Below, one piece after another: positions 42,727 through 52,410 of a stretch of 52,470 nucleotides of DNA. Under the pieces are notes generated by a model that worked only from the letters and a program-made list of their open reading frames with translations, was not told the origin of the DNA and searched no databases. Numbering within the stretch: the stretch's first letter is position 1; every line of letters begins with the position of its first letter. A program made the position numbers and the translations under genes. Source of the DNA: Pedobacter petrophilus. Lineage in GTDB: Bacteria > Bacteroidota > Bacteroidia > Sphingobacteriales > Sphingobacteriaceae. The stretch covers positions 1 to 52,470 of the forward strand of contig NZ_WKKH01000034.1 of the NCBI RefSeq assembly GCF_009674725.1, in the 5' to 3' direction.

Positions 42727-43584
42727 TTAATTGTATAATGTGCCGGTATTTACAACTGGTTGTACGTGCCTGTCGCCACAAAGCACCACTAATAAATTGC
42801 TTACCATTGCTGCCTTACGTTCTTCATCGAGTTCTACAATTCCTTTTTGCGATAATTTCTCGAGCGCCATTTCTACCATTCCAACAGCACCTTCCACAAT
42901 AAGTTTACGGGCGGCAATTACGGCGGTGGCTTGCTGGCGCTGCAACATGGCACTGGCAATTTTCGGCGCATAAGCCAGGTGAGAAATTCTTGCTTCTAAA
43001 ACATCAATCCCTGCCCTCGAAAGGCGTTCGTTCAATTCTTTTTCTAAAATTTCACTTACCTGTTCTGCACCATCTTTAAGTGTGATGCTGGTTTCTTCGC
43101 CTTCAGAATGATCATAAGGAAAAATATTAGCCAGGTGCCTAACTGCGGCTTCGCTTTGGATATTTACATATTGCATGTAGTTCTCCACTGAAAATACGGC
43201 TTTCGCAGTTTCGTTCACTTTCCACACCACAACGGCGGCAATTTCAATCGGGTTTCCCAGCTTGTCATTCACTTTTAACTGTTGCCCGTTTAGGTTATTC
43301 GCTTTTAAAGAAAGCCTTCTTTTAGTGGTGAGTGGGTTTACCCAGAAAAAACCATCTGCCTTTACGGTGCCAATGTATTTCCCAAATAAAGTTAATACCA
43401 TAGATTGGTTGGGATTGATAATGAGAAAACCGGGGAAGATCAGGAACAGGTCTACAGCTAATATAATGCCCCCTGTCAGAAATAATTCGTTAACAAAGCA
43501 AATTATAGATCCGGCTAATAATAATAGCGAAAGTACAAATGTTAAATAGCCTGATGGCGGACTGATAATTTTTTCCTGATACAT
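42727..43584 (-). CDS. SPFH/band-7 family membrane protein
   Basis: 285 residues from ATG 43584 (MYQEKIISPPSGYLTF). An upstream in-frame ATG at 43641 would add a segment encoded by AT-rich leader and is less likely. Two hydrophobic helices (about 12-55) are followed by the SPFH core (about 60-210: NQSMVLTLFGKYIGTVKADGFFWVNP) and an Ala/Glu-rich C-terminal helical region (ASAMLQRQQATAVIAARKLIVEGA) that oligomerises. SPFH proteins scaffold membrane microdomains. It is divergent from the pgpH-like gene and leads the SPFH/PH-like/Arc unit. Confidence 0.85.
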   Translation of the reverse strand: MYQEKIISPPSGYLTFVLSLLLLAGSIICFVNELFLTGGIILAVDLFLIFPGFLIINPNQSMVLTLFGKYIGTVKADGFFWVNPLTTKRRLSLKANNLNGQQLKVNDKLGNPIEIAAVVVWKVNETAKAVFSVENYMQYVNIQSEAAVRHLANIFPYDHSEGEETSITLKDGAEQVSEILEKELNERLSRAGIDVLEARISHLAYAPKIASAMLQRQQATAVIAARKLIVEGAVGMVEMALEKLSQKGIVELDEERKAAMVSNLLVVLCGDRHVQPVVNTGTLYN

Positions 43585-43672
43585 AGTTGATATTAATTTG
43601 ATATCATAAAGTAAATTATAAAATCTCGTAATCGCAAACAAAATCAGTAAAATGTATATTAGATAAAAATGT

Positions 43673-43680
43673 TATTTTTG
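43673..43680 (+). promoter_or_regulatory. -7 element of the pgpH-like gene
   Basis: TATTTTTG exactly matches TAnnTTTG, 22 nt before the TTG start at 43703. Confidence 0.4.
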
Positions 43681-43702
43681 ACAATATAATAATCTATTCG
43701 TT

Positions 43703-45781
43703 TTGGCTAAAATCAAGAAAAATTCACACAAAATCCTTTACCGCAAATATTCGTCGAACCTGAAATATGTGATGATGGTATTTACGGTTTTCGTTATTAC
43801 GTTATTCTTACCCAAACAGCCCCGGTTTAGATATGAGTTTGAAAAGGGAAAAGTATGGATGAATAAGGATTTGATCTCTCCCTTTAGCTTTGCTATTTTA
43901 AAAACAAATCCACAGGTAAATACCGATAAAAAGAATGCGCTTAAAGATGTTTTACCTGTTTATCAGTACGATGCGTCGGTGAGCAGCAATTCGCTGGAAG
44001 CCTATACCAATGAGTTCGACATTAAATGGAAATCAAAGCAGCTGGATGAAAAAGACAAGTTAAAGTTCAAAACAGAATCTTACAGATTACTCAGCAATAT
44101 CTATCAGCGGGGCATTATCGGTTTAAATGCCAAGCAGCAGACGAATGGTAAAAACTATGATTTTTCGCTCATGGAAAACAATGTAGCCAATCAGAAAAAT
44201 ACCCAGGATGTTTTTACTACCGAAACCGCGTTGCTTCATTTTAAAGCCAATTTTAAGTCGCCAAACCAGGTAATGGTAGATTTGATTGCCAACCTGGCGG
44301 AAGATCACATTACTCCAAATATTATATTCGATGAGCGCCTGACGCAGATTATTCAGCAAAACACGGTAGATAATATTTCTACCACTAAAGGGATGGTGCA
44401 GAAAGGCGAGCTGATTGTATCTAAGAATGATGTAATTGACGATGAGATTTACCAGAAACTGGAATCTTATAAGGCTACATATGACGCTCAAACCAAAACC
44501 ATCGGCAGCAGGGCATTGGTTTACTTAGGTCAGGTGGTGCTTGTGAGTTTTATGTTAACGATCTTAATGTCCTTTCTATTCCTGTTCCGGAAGGATATTT
44601 TTTCAGATAACCGGCAGCTTTCATTAATTCTTATTGTTACTACCGGAATGTTGCTGGCGCTTACCTGGGCGATTAAAATTGAAATTCCAAGTTTATATTA
44701 TATTCCATTTTGTGTCGTCCCCATAATCATCAGAATCCTGTTTGATACCAGGCTGGCACTCTATCTTCACTTACTGGTGATATTAATTGCCGGTTTCTTT
44801 GTGGCGAATAGTTTTGAATTTGTGTTCTATCAGGTTACTGCAGGGATGGTAGCGATTTTTAGCATTAAAAACTTTGTTAAACGCGAACGATTCCTGGTTT
44901 CGGCGCTATTTATCCTGATGGCCTACTTCGTGTCTTTTGTAGGGATAGCCTTGCTGAGGGAAGGTTCGTTTCGTGAAATTGAGTGGGTAAATTTTATTCC
45001 ATTTATATTTAGTGTGCTGCTTTCGCTTCTCGCTTACCCTTTAATTTATTTGTTTGAACGCATTTTCGGCATCACATCTGATGTAGCCTTGATTGAACTA
45101 ACCAATACCAATAATAAGCTGCTCCGTGAGCTGGCTTTTAAAGCCCCGGGTACATTTCAGCACTCTTTACAAGTGGCGAACCTGGCAGAAGCTGCAATAT
45201 TTAAGATTGGTGGTAATTCTGTATTGGTGAGGGCAGGAGCACTTTATCATGATATCGGAAAGGTTGATAATCCGCAATATTTCATCGAGAATCAGAATAC
45301 GGCTGTTAGTCCGCATGATAAATTGCCTTATGAGCAAAGTGCACAGATTATTATTCAGCATGTACATAAGGGAATTGAGATTCTTCGGAAGAATTTAATT
45401 CCCGAAGCCATTATTGATTTCATCAGAACGCACCATGGCAATACCCGAGTAGATTATTTTTATCAGTCGTTTTTGAAAAATTCTCCGGAGAAGTTTGTAG
45501 ATGAAAACATTTTCCGCTACCCGGGGCCGATTCCTTTCAGCAAGGAAACTGGGGTGTTAATGTTGGCAGATTCTGTTGAAGCAGCCTCAAGAAGTCTGAA
45601 AAATCCCGATGCGCAGAACATAAATGACATCGTTGAACGGATAATTAATTACAAATTGGAGCAAAATCAATTAGATAACTGCGATTTAACATTAAAAGAT
45701 ATTGAAACTATCAAATTGATATTCAAGACGATGCTGATGAGTATCTATCACGTGCGAATAGATTATCAACAAATTTTGTAA
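43703..45781 (+). CDS. pgpH: 7TM-HD (PgpH-like) cyclic-di-AMP phosphodiesterase
   Basis: 692 residues starting at TTG 43703; the next Met (residue 24) is already in the first membrane helix. The order is: one N-terminal helix (about 22-38), a large extracytoplasmic 7TMR-HDED-type domain (about 40-270), seven helices (about 275-460) and a C-terminal cytoplasmic HD domain (about 470-690). The metal site is intact: His487 (FQHS), His516-Asp517 (YHDIGK), then His in IQHVHKG and THHGNTRV and Asp in ADSVEAASR. The architecture is that of PgpH, which hydrolyses cyclic di-AMP. Specificity for c-di-AMP rather than another cyclic dinucleotide is inferred. Confidence 0.9.
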   Translation: MAKIKKNSHKILYRKYSSNLKYVMMVFTVFVITLFLPKQPRFRYEFEKGKVWMNKDLISPFSFAILKTNPQVNTDKKNALKDVLPVYQYDASVSSNSLEAYTNEFDIKWKSKQLDEKDKLKFKTESYRLLSNIYQRGIIGLNAKQQTNGKNYDFSLMENNVANQKNTQDVFTTETALLHFKANFKSPNQVMVDLIANLAEDHITPNIIFDERLTQIIQQNTVDNISTTKGMVQKGELIVSKNDVIDDEIYQKLESYKATYDAQTKTIGSRALVYLGQVVLVSFMLTILMSFLFLFRKDIFSDNRQLSLILIVTTGMLLALTWAIKIEIPSLYYIPFCVVPIIIRILFDTRLALYLHLLVILIAGFFVANSFEFVFYQVTAGMVAIFSIKNFVKRERFLVSALFILMAYFVSFVGIALLREGSFREIEWVNFIPFIFSVLLSLLAYPLIYLFERIFGITSDVALIELTNTNNKLLRELAFKAPGTFQHSLQVANLAEAAIFKIGGNSVLVRAGALYHDIGKVDNPQYFIENQNTAVSPHDKLPYEQSAQIIIQHVHKGIEILRKNLIPEAIIDFIRTHHGNTRVDYFYQSFLKNSPEKFVDENIFRYPGPIPFSKETGVLMLADSVEAASRSLKNPDAQNINDIVERIINYKLEQNQLDNCDLTLKDIETIKLIFKTMLMSIYHVRIDYQQIL

Positions 45782-45788
45782 TTTTTTT

Positions 45789-45817
45789 TTGTTGGATAAC
45801 TTGTTTTACTATATTTG
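45789..45817 (+). promoter_or_regulatory. Promoter of the tRNA-Ser/tRNA-Pro transcript
   Basis: TTG (45789-45791), an 18-nt spacer and TATATTTG (45810-45817) match the Bacteroidota consensus. The start would be near 45824, about 40 nt before tRNA-Ser. Confidence 0.6.
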
Positions 45818-45864
45818 CAGACCTCAAAACAACGCCGGTAGGGCGAAAAACAGGGGGTTGAAAA

Positions 45865-45952
<88 letters not shown>

Positions 45953-46051
45953 AGAAAATAAAAATTTGCAAAAATAGATGGAATTATCAATTTAAAACTG
46001 TTACTTTGCAATCCCTTCGAAAAAGGGAATTAAAAAAGAAGATACCAAGTT

Positions 46052-46125
46052 CGGGATGTAGCGTAGCCCGGTATCGCGCCTGCTTTGGGAGCAGGAGGTC
46101 GTAGGTTCGAATCCTGCCATCCCGA
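46052..46125 (+). tRNA. tRNA-Pro(TGG), copy 1
   Basis: A 74-nt tRNA with acceptor CGGGATG (46052-46058) paired to CATCCCG (46118-46124). The anticodon loop TTTGGGA gives TGG (46086-46088). GTTCGAATC is the T loop. It is identical to copy 2, 128 bp downstream. CCA is not encoded. Confidence 0.95.
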
Positions 46126-46179
46126 CAAAAAGTTCAATCCACTTTTAAAACAGGATTAAAAATAGGTGATACCAAAGTT

Positions 46180-46253
46180 CGGGATGTAGCGTAGCCCGGT
46201 ATCGCGCCTGCTTTGGGAGCAGGAGGTCGTAGGTTCGAATCCTGCCATCCCGA
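46180..46253 (+). tRNA. tRNA-Pro(TGG), copy 2
   Basis: Identical over all 74 nt to copy 1. The 5' flank (GATACCAA then AGTT) is also shared, so the pair arose by a recent local duplication. Confidence 0.95.
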
Positions 46254-46276
46254 CACCAATTGAAGTAAACTTCAGC

Positions 46277-46311
46277 AAAAACCCTTAAGTCGGAAGATTT
46301 AAGGGTTTTTT
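46277..46311 (+). terminator. Terminator of the tRNA operon
   Basis: AAAAACCCTTAA (46277-46288) pairs with TTAAGGGTTTTTT (46299-46311). Confidence 0.85.
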
Positions 46312-46939
46312 GTTTTCCAAAAGATTCCTAAAAGCGGTTATTTCGGATTTTAATGCAGCTTTTTTTTAACATTTCATAATTGTTAAATAACAAAGTTGTA
46401 AGAATGAAAGCGCTGATTTATTAAAAAGAGTGAAAGATGTTCTTCATCGAAGTGTTTTATTAGATTTTCAAAGAAAAATGCTTTACGAAAAGTCTATTGG
46501 CAAAATTTTAATCTAACGTGAATTTGCTCCTAAAGGGATAGGCTAAATTACGAAGAAAGGGGGAAGCAAGGATCATCGACTAAAAATTCAAATTAAATGA
46601 AGATTATAATTTGATTGCTTTAATTAAGGTTCTCCTATTTGAAATTTAATATCTAGAATTTTAACTATTCTATGTAGAAATTAAACCTCCCTATATAAAC
46701 ATCTCCTGCTTAACAGGAACAATTATTAATTTTATTTTTAGCAGCACTTTAAATTTGATATAGTTAATGGTTACTTGTTTAAAGTATTCAAGGGATGTGA
46801 CTGCATCGCTTTCAGGCAGGCGGAACTGGATGGACTTATATATTGATTTAAGTGAGCCTTCTAAACAGATATTAAACTCATGCTATATCTAGATCTCGCG
46901 TTTATTCCATGATAATATTGAGATGTTAACAAAAATAAA
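46312..46939. other. Gene-free AT-rich stretch of 628 bp
   Basis: Between the tRNA terminator and the exporter. Only short frames exist: a 41-codon plus-strand frame at 46767-46892 and a start-less 63-codon minus-strand frame at 46691-46882. Neither has a double-glycine leader or a good ribosome-binding site. No promoter consensus was found for the exporter. It could be a decayed gene or an island boundary. Confidence 0.6.
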
Positions 46940-49150
46940 TTGAAAAAAATAGTTTTTTATAAACAACCCGATCAGATGGATTGTGGTCCGACCTGCCTGC
47001 GAATGGTTGCGAAGCATTATGGTAAGAATCTTAGCCTGCAGAAACTCCGAGAGATTTCTGGTATAAATAGAGAGGGCGTTTCTTTACTGGGAATTAGCGA
47101 AGCTGCTGAAAAAGTAGGATTTCGAACTTCTGCAGTCCAGCTTGGTTTAGACATCTTAAATGAAATCGATCTTCCCGTAATTATTCACTGGAATCAAAAT
47201 CATTTTGTTGTTTTGTATAGGATCCAAAAAAAATATCTGTTTTATAAAAAGAAACTTACCTATATCATCGCAGATCCTGGTAAAGGAATAATGAAATATG
47301 ATAAAGCCGGATTTTCTAAATATTGGTTGAGCTCATCCCGTGATGGTGACAGGCATGGCATCGCTTTAATTCTGGAGCCGACACCAGATTTCTATCAGCA
47401 AGAAGGGGACCCTAACGGCGGGCTCAGTCTGCAGTATTTATTTGGTTATTTGCGAACCTACAAAGGCTTGATATTTCAGTTACTTATAGGCTTGGGGGTG
47501 GGTAGTTTACTTCAAATGATACTGCCCTTTCTAACACAGAGCATTGTAGATATTGGTATAAGTACCCGTAACCTAGGTTTTGTGTATGTTATTCTAATCG
47601 CTCAGACGATGCTATTTGTAGGACGAATTGGAGTAGAGTTTATCCGCAGTTGGATACTTTTGCATATAAGTTCCAGAATAAATATTTCAATCTTAACCGA
47701 TTTTATCATTAAGCTTATGAAGCTGCCTATGAGTTTTTTTGACACGAAAATGACTGGTGATATAATGCAGCGGATGAATGACCAAAGCCGTATTCAAGGT
47801 TTTTTGACTGGATCAACGCTCAACATATTGTTCTCCTTGTTTAATTTGATAATATTTTCGATAATCCTATCATGGTATGATCTTTCGCTATTTATTATTT
47901 TTTTGATCAGTAGTTTATTATATGGGCTTTGGGTGGGTTATTTTTTCACAAAGAGGCGTGAGCTTGACTTTAAGAAATTTGATATTGCCGCTAAGAATCA
48001 GAGTGTGGTGGTTCAGCTCATAAGTGGAATGCAGGAGATAAAACTAAGTAACAGCGAACAACAGAAACGCTGGGAATGGGAAAGTATACAGGCTAATCTT
48101 TTCCAATTCAATATCAAAAGTTTATCACTTACTCAGCTTCAACAAACAGGGGCATTTTTTATTAATGAAGGTAAGAACATCCTGATCACCTTTATGGTTG
48201 CCAAAGCTGTTATTGAGGGACAGCTTACTCTTGGAGGAATGATGGCTATTCAATACATAATTGGACAGTTAAATAGTCCCATTGAACAGTTACTAACTTT
48301 TCTTCAACAACTACAAGATGCGAAAATAAGTTTGGAACGCCTAAATGAGATTCACGAAATGGAAGATGAGGAGCCTGTTGGAAAGGAATTGATCAGGGAA
48401 CTACCATGGGATCATACGATTAAATTGCAAAATGTCTCGTTTTTGTATCCTGGCGCTGGGAACCATCCTGTATTAAATAATATTACGCTCGAAATTCCTC
48501 AGGGAAAGACTACGGCCATCGTTGGATCGAGTGGAAGTGGCAAAACAACAATATTAAAATTGCTACTGCGTTTTTACGCTCCTCAGAATGGTAAACTGAC
48601 TGTTGGCGCGTCACCACTCGATCATATTGGGTACAAGGCATGGCGTGCTAATTGTGGTATCGTTATGCAGGAAGGCTTTATATTTTCAGATACTATTGCG
48701 AAGAATATTGCAGTTGGTGAAGATTATCCAAACATAATAAAGCTTAATCATGCTGTAAAGATGGCTAACCTAAATGAATTCATCGAAGTGCTGCCACTAG
48801 GATTAAACACAAAAGTTGGTCAAGAAGGTAATGGAATTAGTCAAGGACAGAAACAACGTATACTAATTGCCAGAGCAATCTACAAAGATCCAGCTTATAT
48901 ATTTTTCGATGAAGCGACAAATGCGTTGGATGCAAATAATGAAAGTGTGATAATGAAAAATTTAGAATCTTTTTTTCCTGGCAAAACGGTAGTGGTAGTT
49001 GCCCATAGGCTTAGCACTGTGAAGAATGCGGATAACATAGTTGTTCTTGATAAAGGTATTATTATAGAACAAGGATCTCATGCAGAACTTACCCTTCAGA
49101 AAGGAATGTATTACCAATTGGTAAAGAATCAATTAGAATTAGGGAATTAA
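46940..49150 (+). CDS. Peptidase-containing ABC exporter (bacteriocin-type, C39)
   Basis: 736 residues starting at TTG 46940; an ATG at 46923 is followed by an in-frame TGA and no other start is near. The N-terminal C39 peptidase (1-140) cleaves double-glycine leaders: Cys15 in QMDCGPTC, His88 in NQNHFV and Asp112 in ADPGKG are all present. Six membrane helices (about 165-460) follow, then an ABC nucleotide-binding domain with Walker A GSSGSGKT (529-536), the variant signature ISQGQ (633-637) and Walker B IFFDEATNALD. It matures and exports small peptides across the inner membrane. The HlyD partner follows after 9 nt. No precursor gene was found. Confidence 0.95.
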   Translation: MKKIVFYKQPDQMDCGPTCLRMVAKHYGKNLSLQKLREISGINREGVSLLGISEAAEKVGFRTSAVQLGLDILNEIDLPVIIHWNQNHFVVLYRIQKKYLFYKKKLTYIIADPGKGIMKYDKAGFSKYWLSSSRDGDRHGIALILEPTPDFYQQEGDPNGGLSLQYLFGYLRTYKGLIFQLLIGLGVGSLLQMILPFLTQSIVDIGISTRNLGFVYVILIAQTMLFVGRIGVEFIRSWILLHISSRINISILTDFIIKLMKLPMSFFDTKMTGDIMQRMNDQSRIQGFLTGSTLNILFSLFNLIIFSIILSWYDLSLFIIFLISSLLYGLWVGYFFTKRRELDFKKFDIAAKNQSVVVQLISGMQEIKLSNSEQQKRWEWESIQANLFQFNIKSLSLTQLQQTGAFFINEGKNILITFMVAKAVIEGQLTLGGMMAIQYIIGQLNSPIEQLLTFLQQLQDAKISLERLNEIHEMEDEEPVGKELIRELPWDHTIKLQNVSFLYPGAGNHPVLNNITLEIPQGKTTAIVGSSGSGKTTILKLLLRFYAPQNGKLTVGASPLDHIGYKAWRANCGIVMQEGFIFSDTIAKNIAVGEDYPNIIKLNHAVKMANLNEFIEVLPLGLNTKVGQEGNGISQGQKQRILIARAIYKDPAYIFFDEATNALDANNESVIMKNLESFFPGKTVVVVAHRLSTVKNADNIVVLDKGIIIEQGSHAELTLQKGMYYQLVKNQLELGN

Positions 49151-49159
49151 TCCATTGGG

Positions 49160-50467
49160 ATGAAAGAAACAGAAGAACATCATGAAGAAAAATTCTTTCA
49201 TGAAGCAATGGCAAGTGATGAGGTTCGGGAAATCATAACAGCTATACCGAGCTGGATAATTAGATGGGGTATCATGTTGATATTTTTAATTTTAGTTGGC
49301 ATTGTGATGGGGTCAGCATTTATAGAATACCCTGATGTGGTTAAAACAAACTTGAAAGTCAATAGTACGAACTCACCAAAAGCAGTTCTGTCGGAACGGG
49401 CTGGTAAATTAATTAGAATTTTGGTTGTTGATGGACAGATAGTAACACCTGGACAGCCATTGGCTTATTTAGAAAGCGTTGCAGATCATCGCAATGTCCT
49501 AGAGCTCAAAAAGTGGTTGAAAAAATTACAATCCTTTGAGCCTACAAAAGATTTTACTATAAAACCACTTCCTGCTAATTTAGTTTTAGGCGAATTACAA
49601 GCTAGTTTTCAAAGTTTCTATCAGCAGTATCTTCAATATCTGTCTACAAGAAGTGATGGCTATTATGTTAATAAGCTTGTGTTTTTAGGAAAAGACCTGC
49701 GTGATATTGATCGATTACGTGAACAAATATTTAAGCAAAAAAAAATTCAGCAGCAGGAATACTCAAATCAAGAAGCAGAATATAATGCTTATCAAAAATT
49801 ATATAAAAATAATGTAATTTCGAGAAGTGAGTTTATTCAGCAGCAAAATAAATACCTTTCCTCTCAATATCCCTTACAACAAACTGAGACCGCATTACTT
49901 AATAACATTACCAGCTATAACGCAAAAGACAAAGAACTTTTGGACCTTAAGCATACCATAAAAGAGGAGCAGGGAAAGTTTACGCAAAGCTTGAATAAGT
50001 GTCTTACCGATATTGACTCGTGGCTTTTGCAGAATGTACTCAGTGCGACAGTAGGGGGCAAACTGACTTTTGCTGGTATACTTCAGCCCAATCAATACCT
50101 CACGCAAAATCAGGAAGTATTTATAATTAACCCCGGAAATGCAGATTTTTTTGGCGAAGTGCAAATTCCTCAATATAACATGGGTAAAGTGCGATTAAGG
50201 GAGAGGGTTTTGATCAAGCTACATAGTTACCCATTCGAGCAATATGGAATGATAAGCGGAAAATTAACCTATATCTCCGATGTAGCCTATCGTGATAGTG
50301 TATTCATTGCTAAAGTGAGCTTTGAAAAAGTTCCCAGGTTCGATAAGAATTATGGCATAGTGCTAAAAAATGGTATGCTTGCTGATGCGGAGATTATTAC
50401 TGAGGAAAGCTCGCTATTGCGGCGTTTCTTTAGAAATTTTATTAAGATTTTCAAAAAGCATCAATAA
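49160..50467 (+). CDS. HlyD-family periplasmic adaptor of the exporter
   Basis: 435 residues. A short cytoplasmic N-terminus and one membrane helix (about 34-54) precede the first half-lipoyl barrel (about 70-115), then a long alpha-helical hairpin (about 115-290), with repeated QQ-rich and coiled-coil heptads, and the second barrel half (about 290-420). This is the membrane-fusion protein of a type I secretion or bacteriocin exporter that links the ABC protein to the outer membrane. It lies 9 nt after the ABC gene. An outer-membrane TolC-type partner is not in the window. Confidence 0.9.
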   Translation: MKETEEHHEEKFFHEAMASDEVREIITAIPSWIIRWGIMLIFLILVGIVMGSAFIEYPDVVKTNLKVNSTNSPKAVLSERAGKLIRILVVDGQIVTPGQPLAYLESVADHRNVLELKKWLKKLQSFEPTKDFTIKPLPANLVLGELQASFQSFYQQYLQYLSTRSDGYYVNKLVFLGKDLRDIDRLREQIFKQKKIQQQEYSNQEAEYNAYQKLYKNNVISRSEFIQQQNKYLSSQYPLQQTETALLNNITSYNAKDKELLDLKHTIKEEQGKFTQSLNKCLTDIDSWLLQNVLSATVGGKLTFAGILQPNQYLTQNQEVFIINPGNADFFGEVQIPQYNMGKVRLRERVLIKLHSYPFEQYGMISGKLTYISDVAYRDSVFIAKVSFEKVPRFDKNYGIVLKNGMLADAEIITEESSLLRRFFRNFIKIFKKHQ

Positions 50468-50606
50468 ATAATCAACGCTATTAGATATAAATCAATTTGT
50501 TGAAAATGTTTCAATAAGGTTAGCATCAGTTTTGACCATAAATGCTAATACATAACCTATTTATACTTATCCATGCTCAGTGAGTTTTTTATAAAGAATA
50601 TTTGGG

Positions 50607-50630
50607 TTTCTGTGTAATGGAACACAGAAA
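50607..50630. other. Hairpin between the adaptor and the VKOR-fusion gene
   Basis: TTTCTGTGT (50607-50615) pairs with ACACAGAAA (50622-50630). It is followed only by TTTC, so it may be a weak terminator or a processing site within the 239-bp spacer. Confidence 0.35.
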
Positions 50631-50706
50631 TTTCATATATAAAACCTTATTTGCATTTCTAAGATAGAGTAAAAGTCCTAGGTAACATTTAACATCTAAT
50701 ATTATA

Positions 50707-52293
50707 ATGAATCTTTTTAAGCCGGTTAGGCACAATATCGAAAGTATCACTCTACAATTGCTATCTGCCTTATCCGTAAATGTGACTAAATCGCAAGTGA
50801 AGAGCTGCCTCCATGAACATCCCGGATACCCTAGCCTCCTTTCTCTTAGTGATTGCCTAAGTGAGTGGAATTTAGATAACCAAGGCTATTTTATAAGCAA
50901 AGTTAACTATGACGTTGAAGATCTGCTGTTCCCATTTATAGCACACTTAAAGGAAGATGGTGGTCATTTCATTTTAGTACACTCTATTAATGACAGTCAG
51001 GTTCGCTATTCGGATGAAATCAATCGTGCAGGCATGATGAGTGAGAAAGATTTCTTAGATCGTTGGGGTGGAGTGGCACAGCATGCTGAAGTTACGAAGC
51101 AAAGCGGACAAAAGGATTACGTTAGTGCTTTAGTGGGAGAAACACTAAAAAAGATGGTAATACCACTGATAATAATACTGTTCCTACTCTCTATTTCCAT
51201 TCAAGGTCATCAAATGAGCTGGCCTATTTTCAAATGGCTAATGATGACTGCAAAGATTTCTGGAGTTGCGGTAACAATTTTACTATTAATTCAGATGTTT
51301 GATCCAAAAAATGGTTTTATAAACAAGATTTGTGGTTTAGGCGGGAGTTCAGAATGTTCAAACTTAATAACATCCAAGGCCTCTAAAATTACTACCTGGC
51401 TGAGCTGGAGTGAAATTGGTTTTTTATATTTTTCTGGAACTGCCCTGGCCATATTGATTGCAACTAATCCTATGGGTATTTTGGCTTGGATAAATGTATT
51501 TTGTCTTCCTTACACCATATACTCACTTACTTATCAATATCTGTCTCGCAAATGGTGTGCCTTATGCTGTCTAGTTCAGCTAATCATCCTAACCGAATTT
51601 GTTCTAAATATTGTATATGCCTCATTCAGCTTCGAATCCAGCTTTCAATTATTTTGGCAGATGTTTATAGTATTTCTAATTCCCCTTTTAATTTGGGGAT
51701 TAGCGAAGCCATTATTATTTAAGTCTTCTCAATTTGAAAGTGTCAAGACAAAATTAAATAGCTTTCGATATAATGGGGTATTATTTAGAAAGGCTTTGAC
51801 TAGCTCAGCGTGTTTTGCGGTTCCAGATAATCTGACACCAGTAATATTAGGAAACCCCAATGGAAAAACTGTAATTACAGTTGTTAGCAGTCCCTACTGT
51901 GATCCATGTGGTGAGGCTCATGACATTTTGGAAAAGTTTATTCGAGCGAACGAGGATTTGCAGGTTAGGATTTTATTTAAAACTGCTGGGAGAGGGGATG
52001 AGAAAAAGTTGGTATTCGCAAAGCATATTTACACAATCGCGCTTTCTGAAACAGATATCTCGACATCTAATGCAATCCACGAGTGGTATACTCAAGAACT
52101 AAAAAACTTTGACAAATGGGCAAGGCTTTATCCCGCTGGGAACGTGCTGGATTTGGATAGTTTAATATCTGTACAGCGTGAGTGGTGTGATCTGGCAGAC
52201 GTTAGGTTCACTCCAACTATTCTAATTAATGGATATAAGTTGCCTGAACCATACTCCCTAGAGGATATTAAATATTTCTCGCACTTGATATAA
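50707..52293 (+). CDS. C39-like / VKOR / thioredoxin-fold fusion (thiol oxidation of exported peptides)
   Basis: 528 residues in three parts. Residues about 1-140 resemble a C39 peptidase domain (HPGYPSLLSLSDCL; GGHFILVHSI) but lack the QxxxxCG catalytic start, so binding rather than cleavage is likely. Residues about 150-330 form a VKOR membrane domain with Cys209/Cys217 and the redox pair Cys284/Cys287 (WCALCC). Residues about 370-528 are a DsbA-like thioredoxin fold with CDPC (398-401) and cis-Pro in FTPTILING. VKOR regenerates the Trx domain using quinone, making disulfides in the periplasm. It follows the exporter genes, so it likely handles Cys-containing peptides. Whether disulfide formation is the real role here is inferred. 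Confidence 0.9.
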   Translation: MNLFKPVRHNIESITLQLLSALSVNVTKSQVKSCLHEHPGYPSLLSLSDCLSEWNLDNQGYFISKVNYDVEDLLFPFIAHLKEDGGHFILVHSINDSQVRYSDEINRAGMMSEKDFLDRWGGVAQHAEVTKQSGQKDYVSALVGETLKKMVIPLIIILFLLSISIQGHQMSWPIFKWLMMTAKISGVAVTILLLIQMFDPKNGFINKICGLGGSSECSNLITSKASKITTWLSWSEIGFLYFSGTALAILIATNPMGILAWINVFCLPYTIYSLTYQYLSRKWCALCCLVQLIILTEFVLNIVYASFSFESSFQLFWQMFIVFLIPLLIWGLAKPLLFKSSQFESVKTKLNSFRYNGVLFRKALTSSACFAVPDNLTPVILGNPNGKTVITVVSSPYCDPCGEAHDILEKFIRANEDLQVRILFKTAGRGDEKKLVFAKHIYTIALSETDISTSNAIHEWYTQELKNFDKWARLYPAGNVLDLDSLISVQREWCDLADVRFTPTILINGYKLPEPYSLEDIKYFSHLI

Positions 52294-52410
52294 ATGCAAA
52301 TTAAGGCAAAAAAGAAATTGTACAATACCGGATTCGATTAGGTTGCAAACTGTCTGTCCAAAAACGAAGTACCCGCGTATTCAGGGGCCATATTGCATAT
52401 ACCAATAAAT

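Noticed and set aside
46691..46882. 63-codon minus-strand open frame with protein-like composition
   Set aside because: There is no start codon until its last few codons and no recognisable family. It could be a gene relic, but nothing else supports it.
46767..46892. 41-codon plus-strand frame as a possible peptide precursor for the exporter
   Set aside because: It has no double-glycine leader, no Cys-rich core and no ribosome-binding site that stands out.
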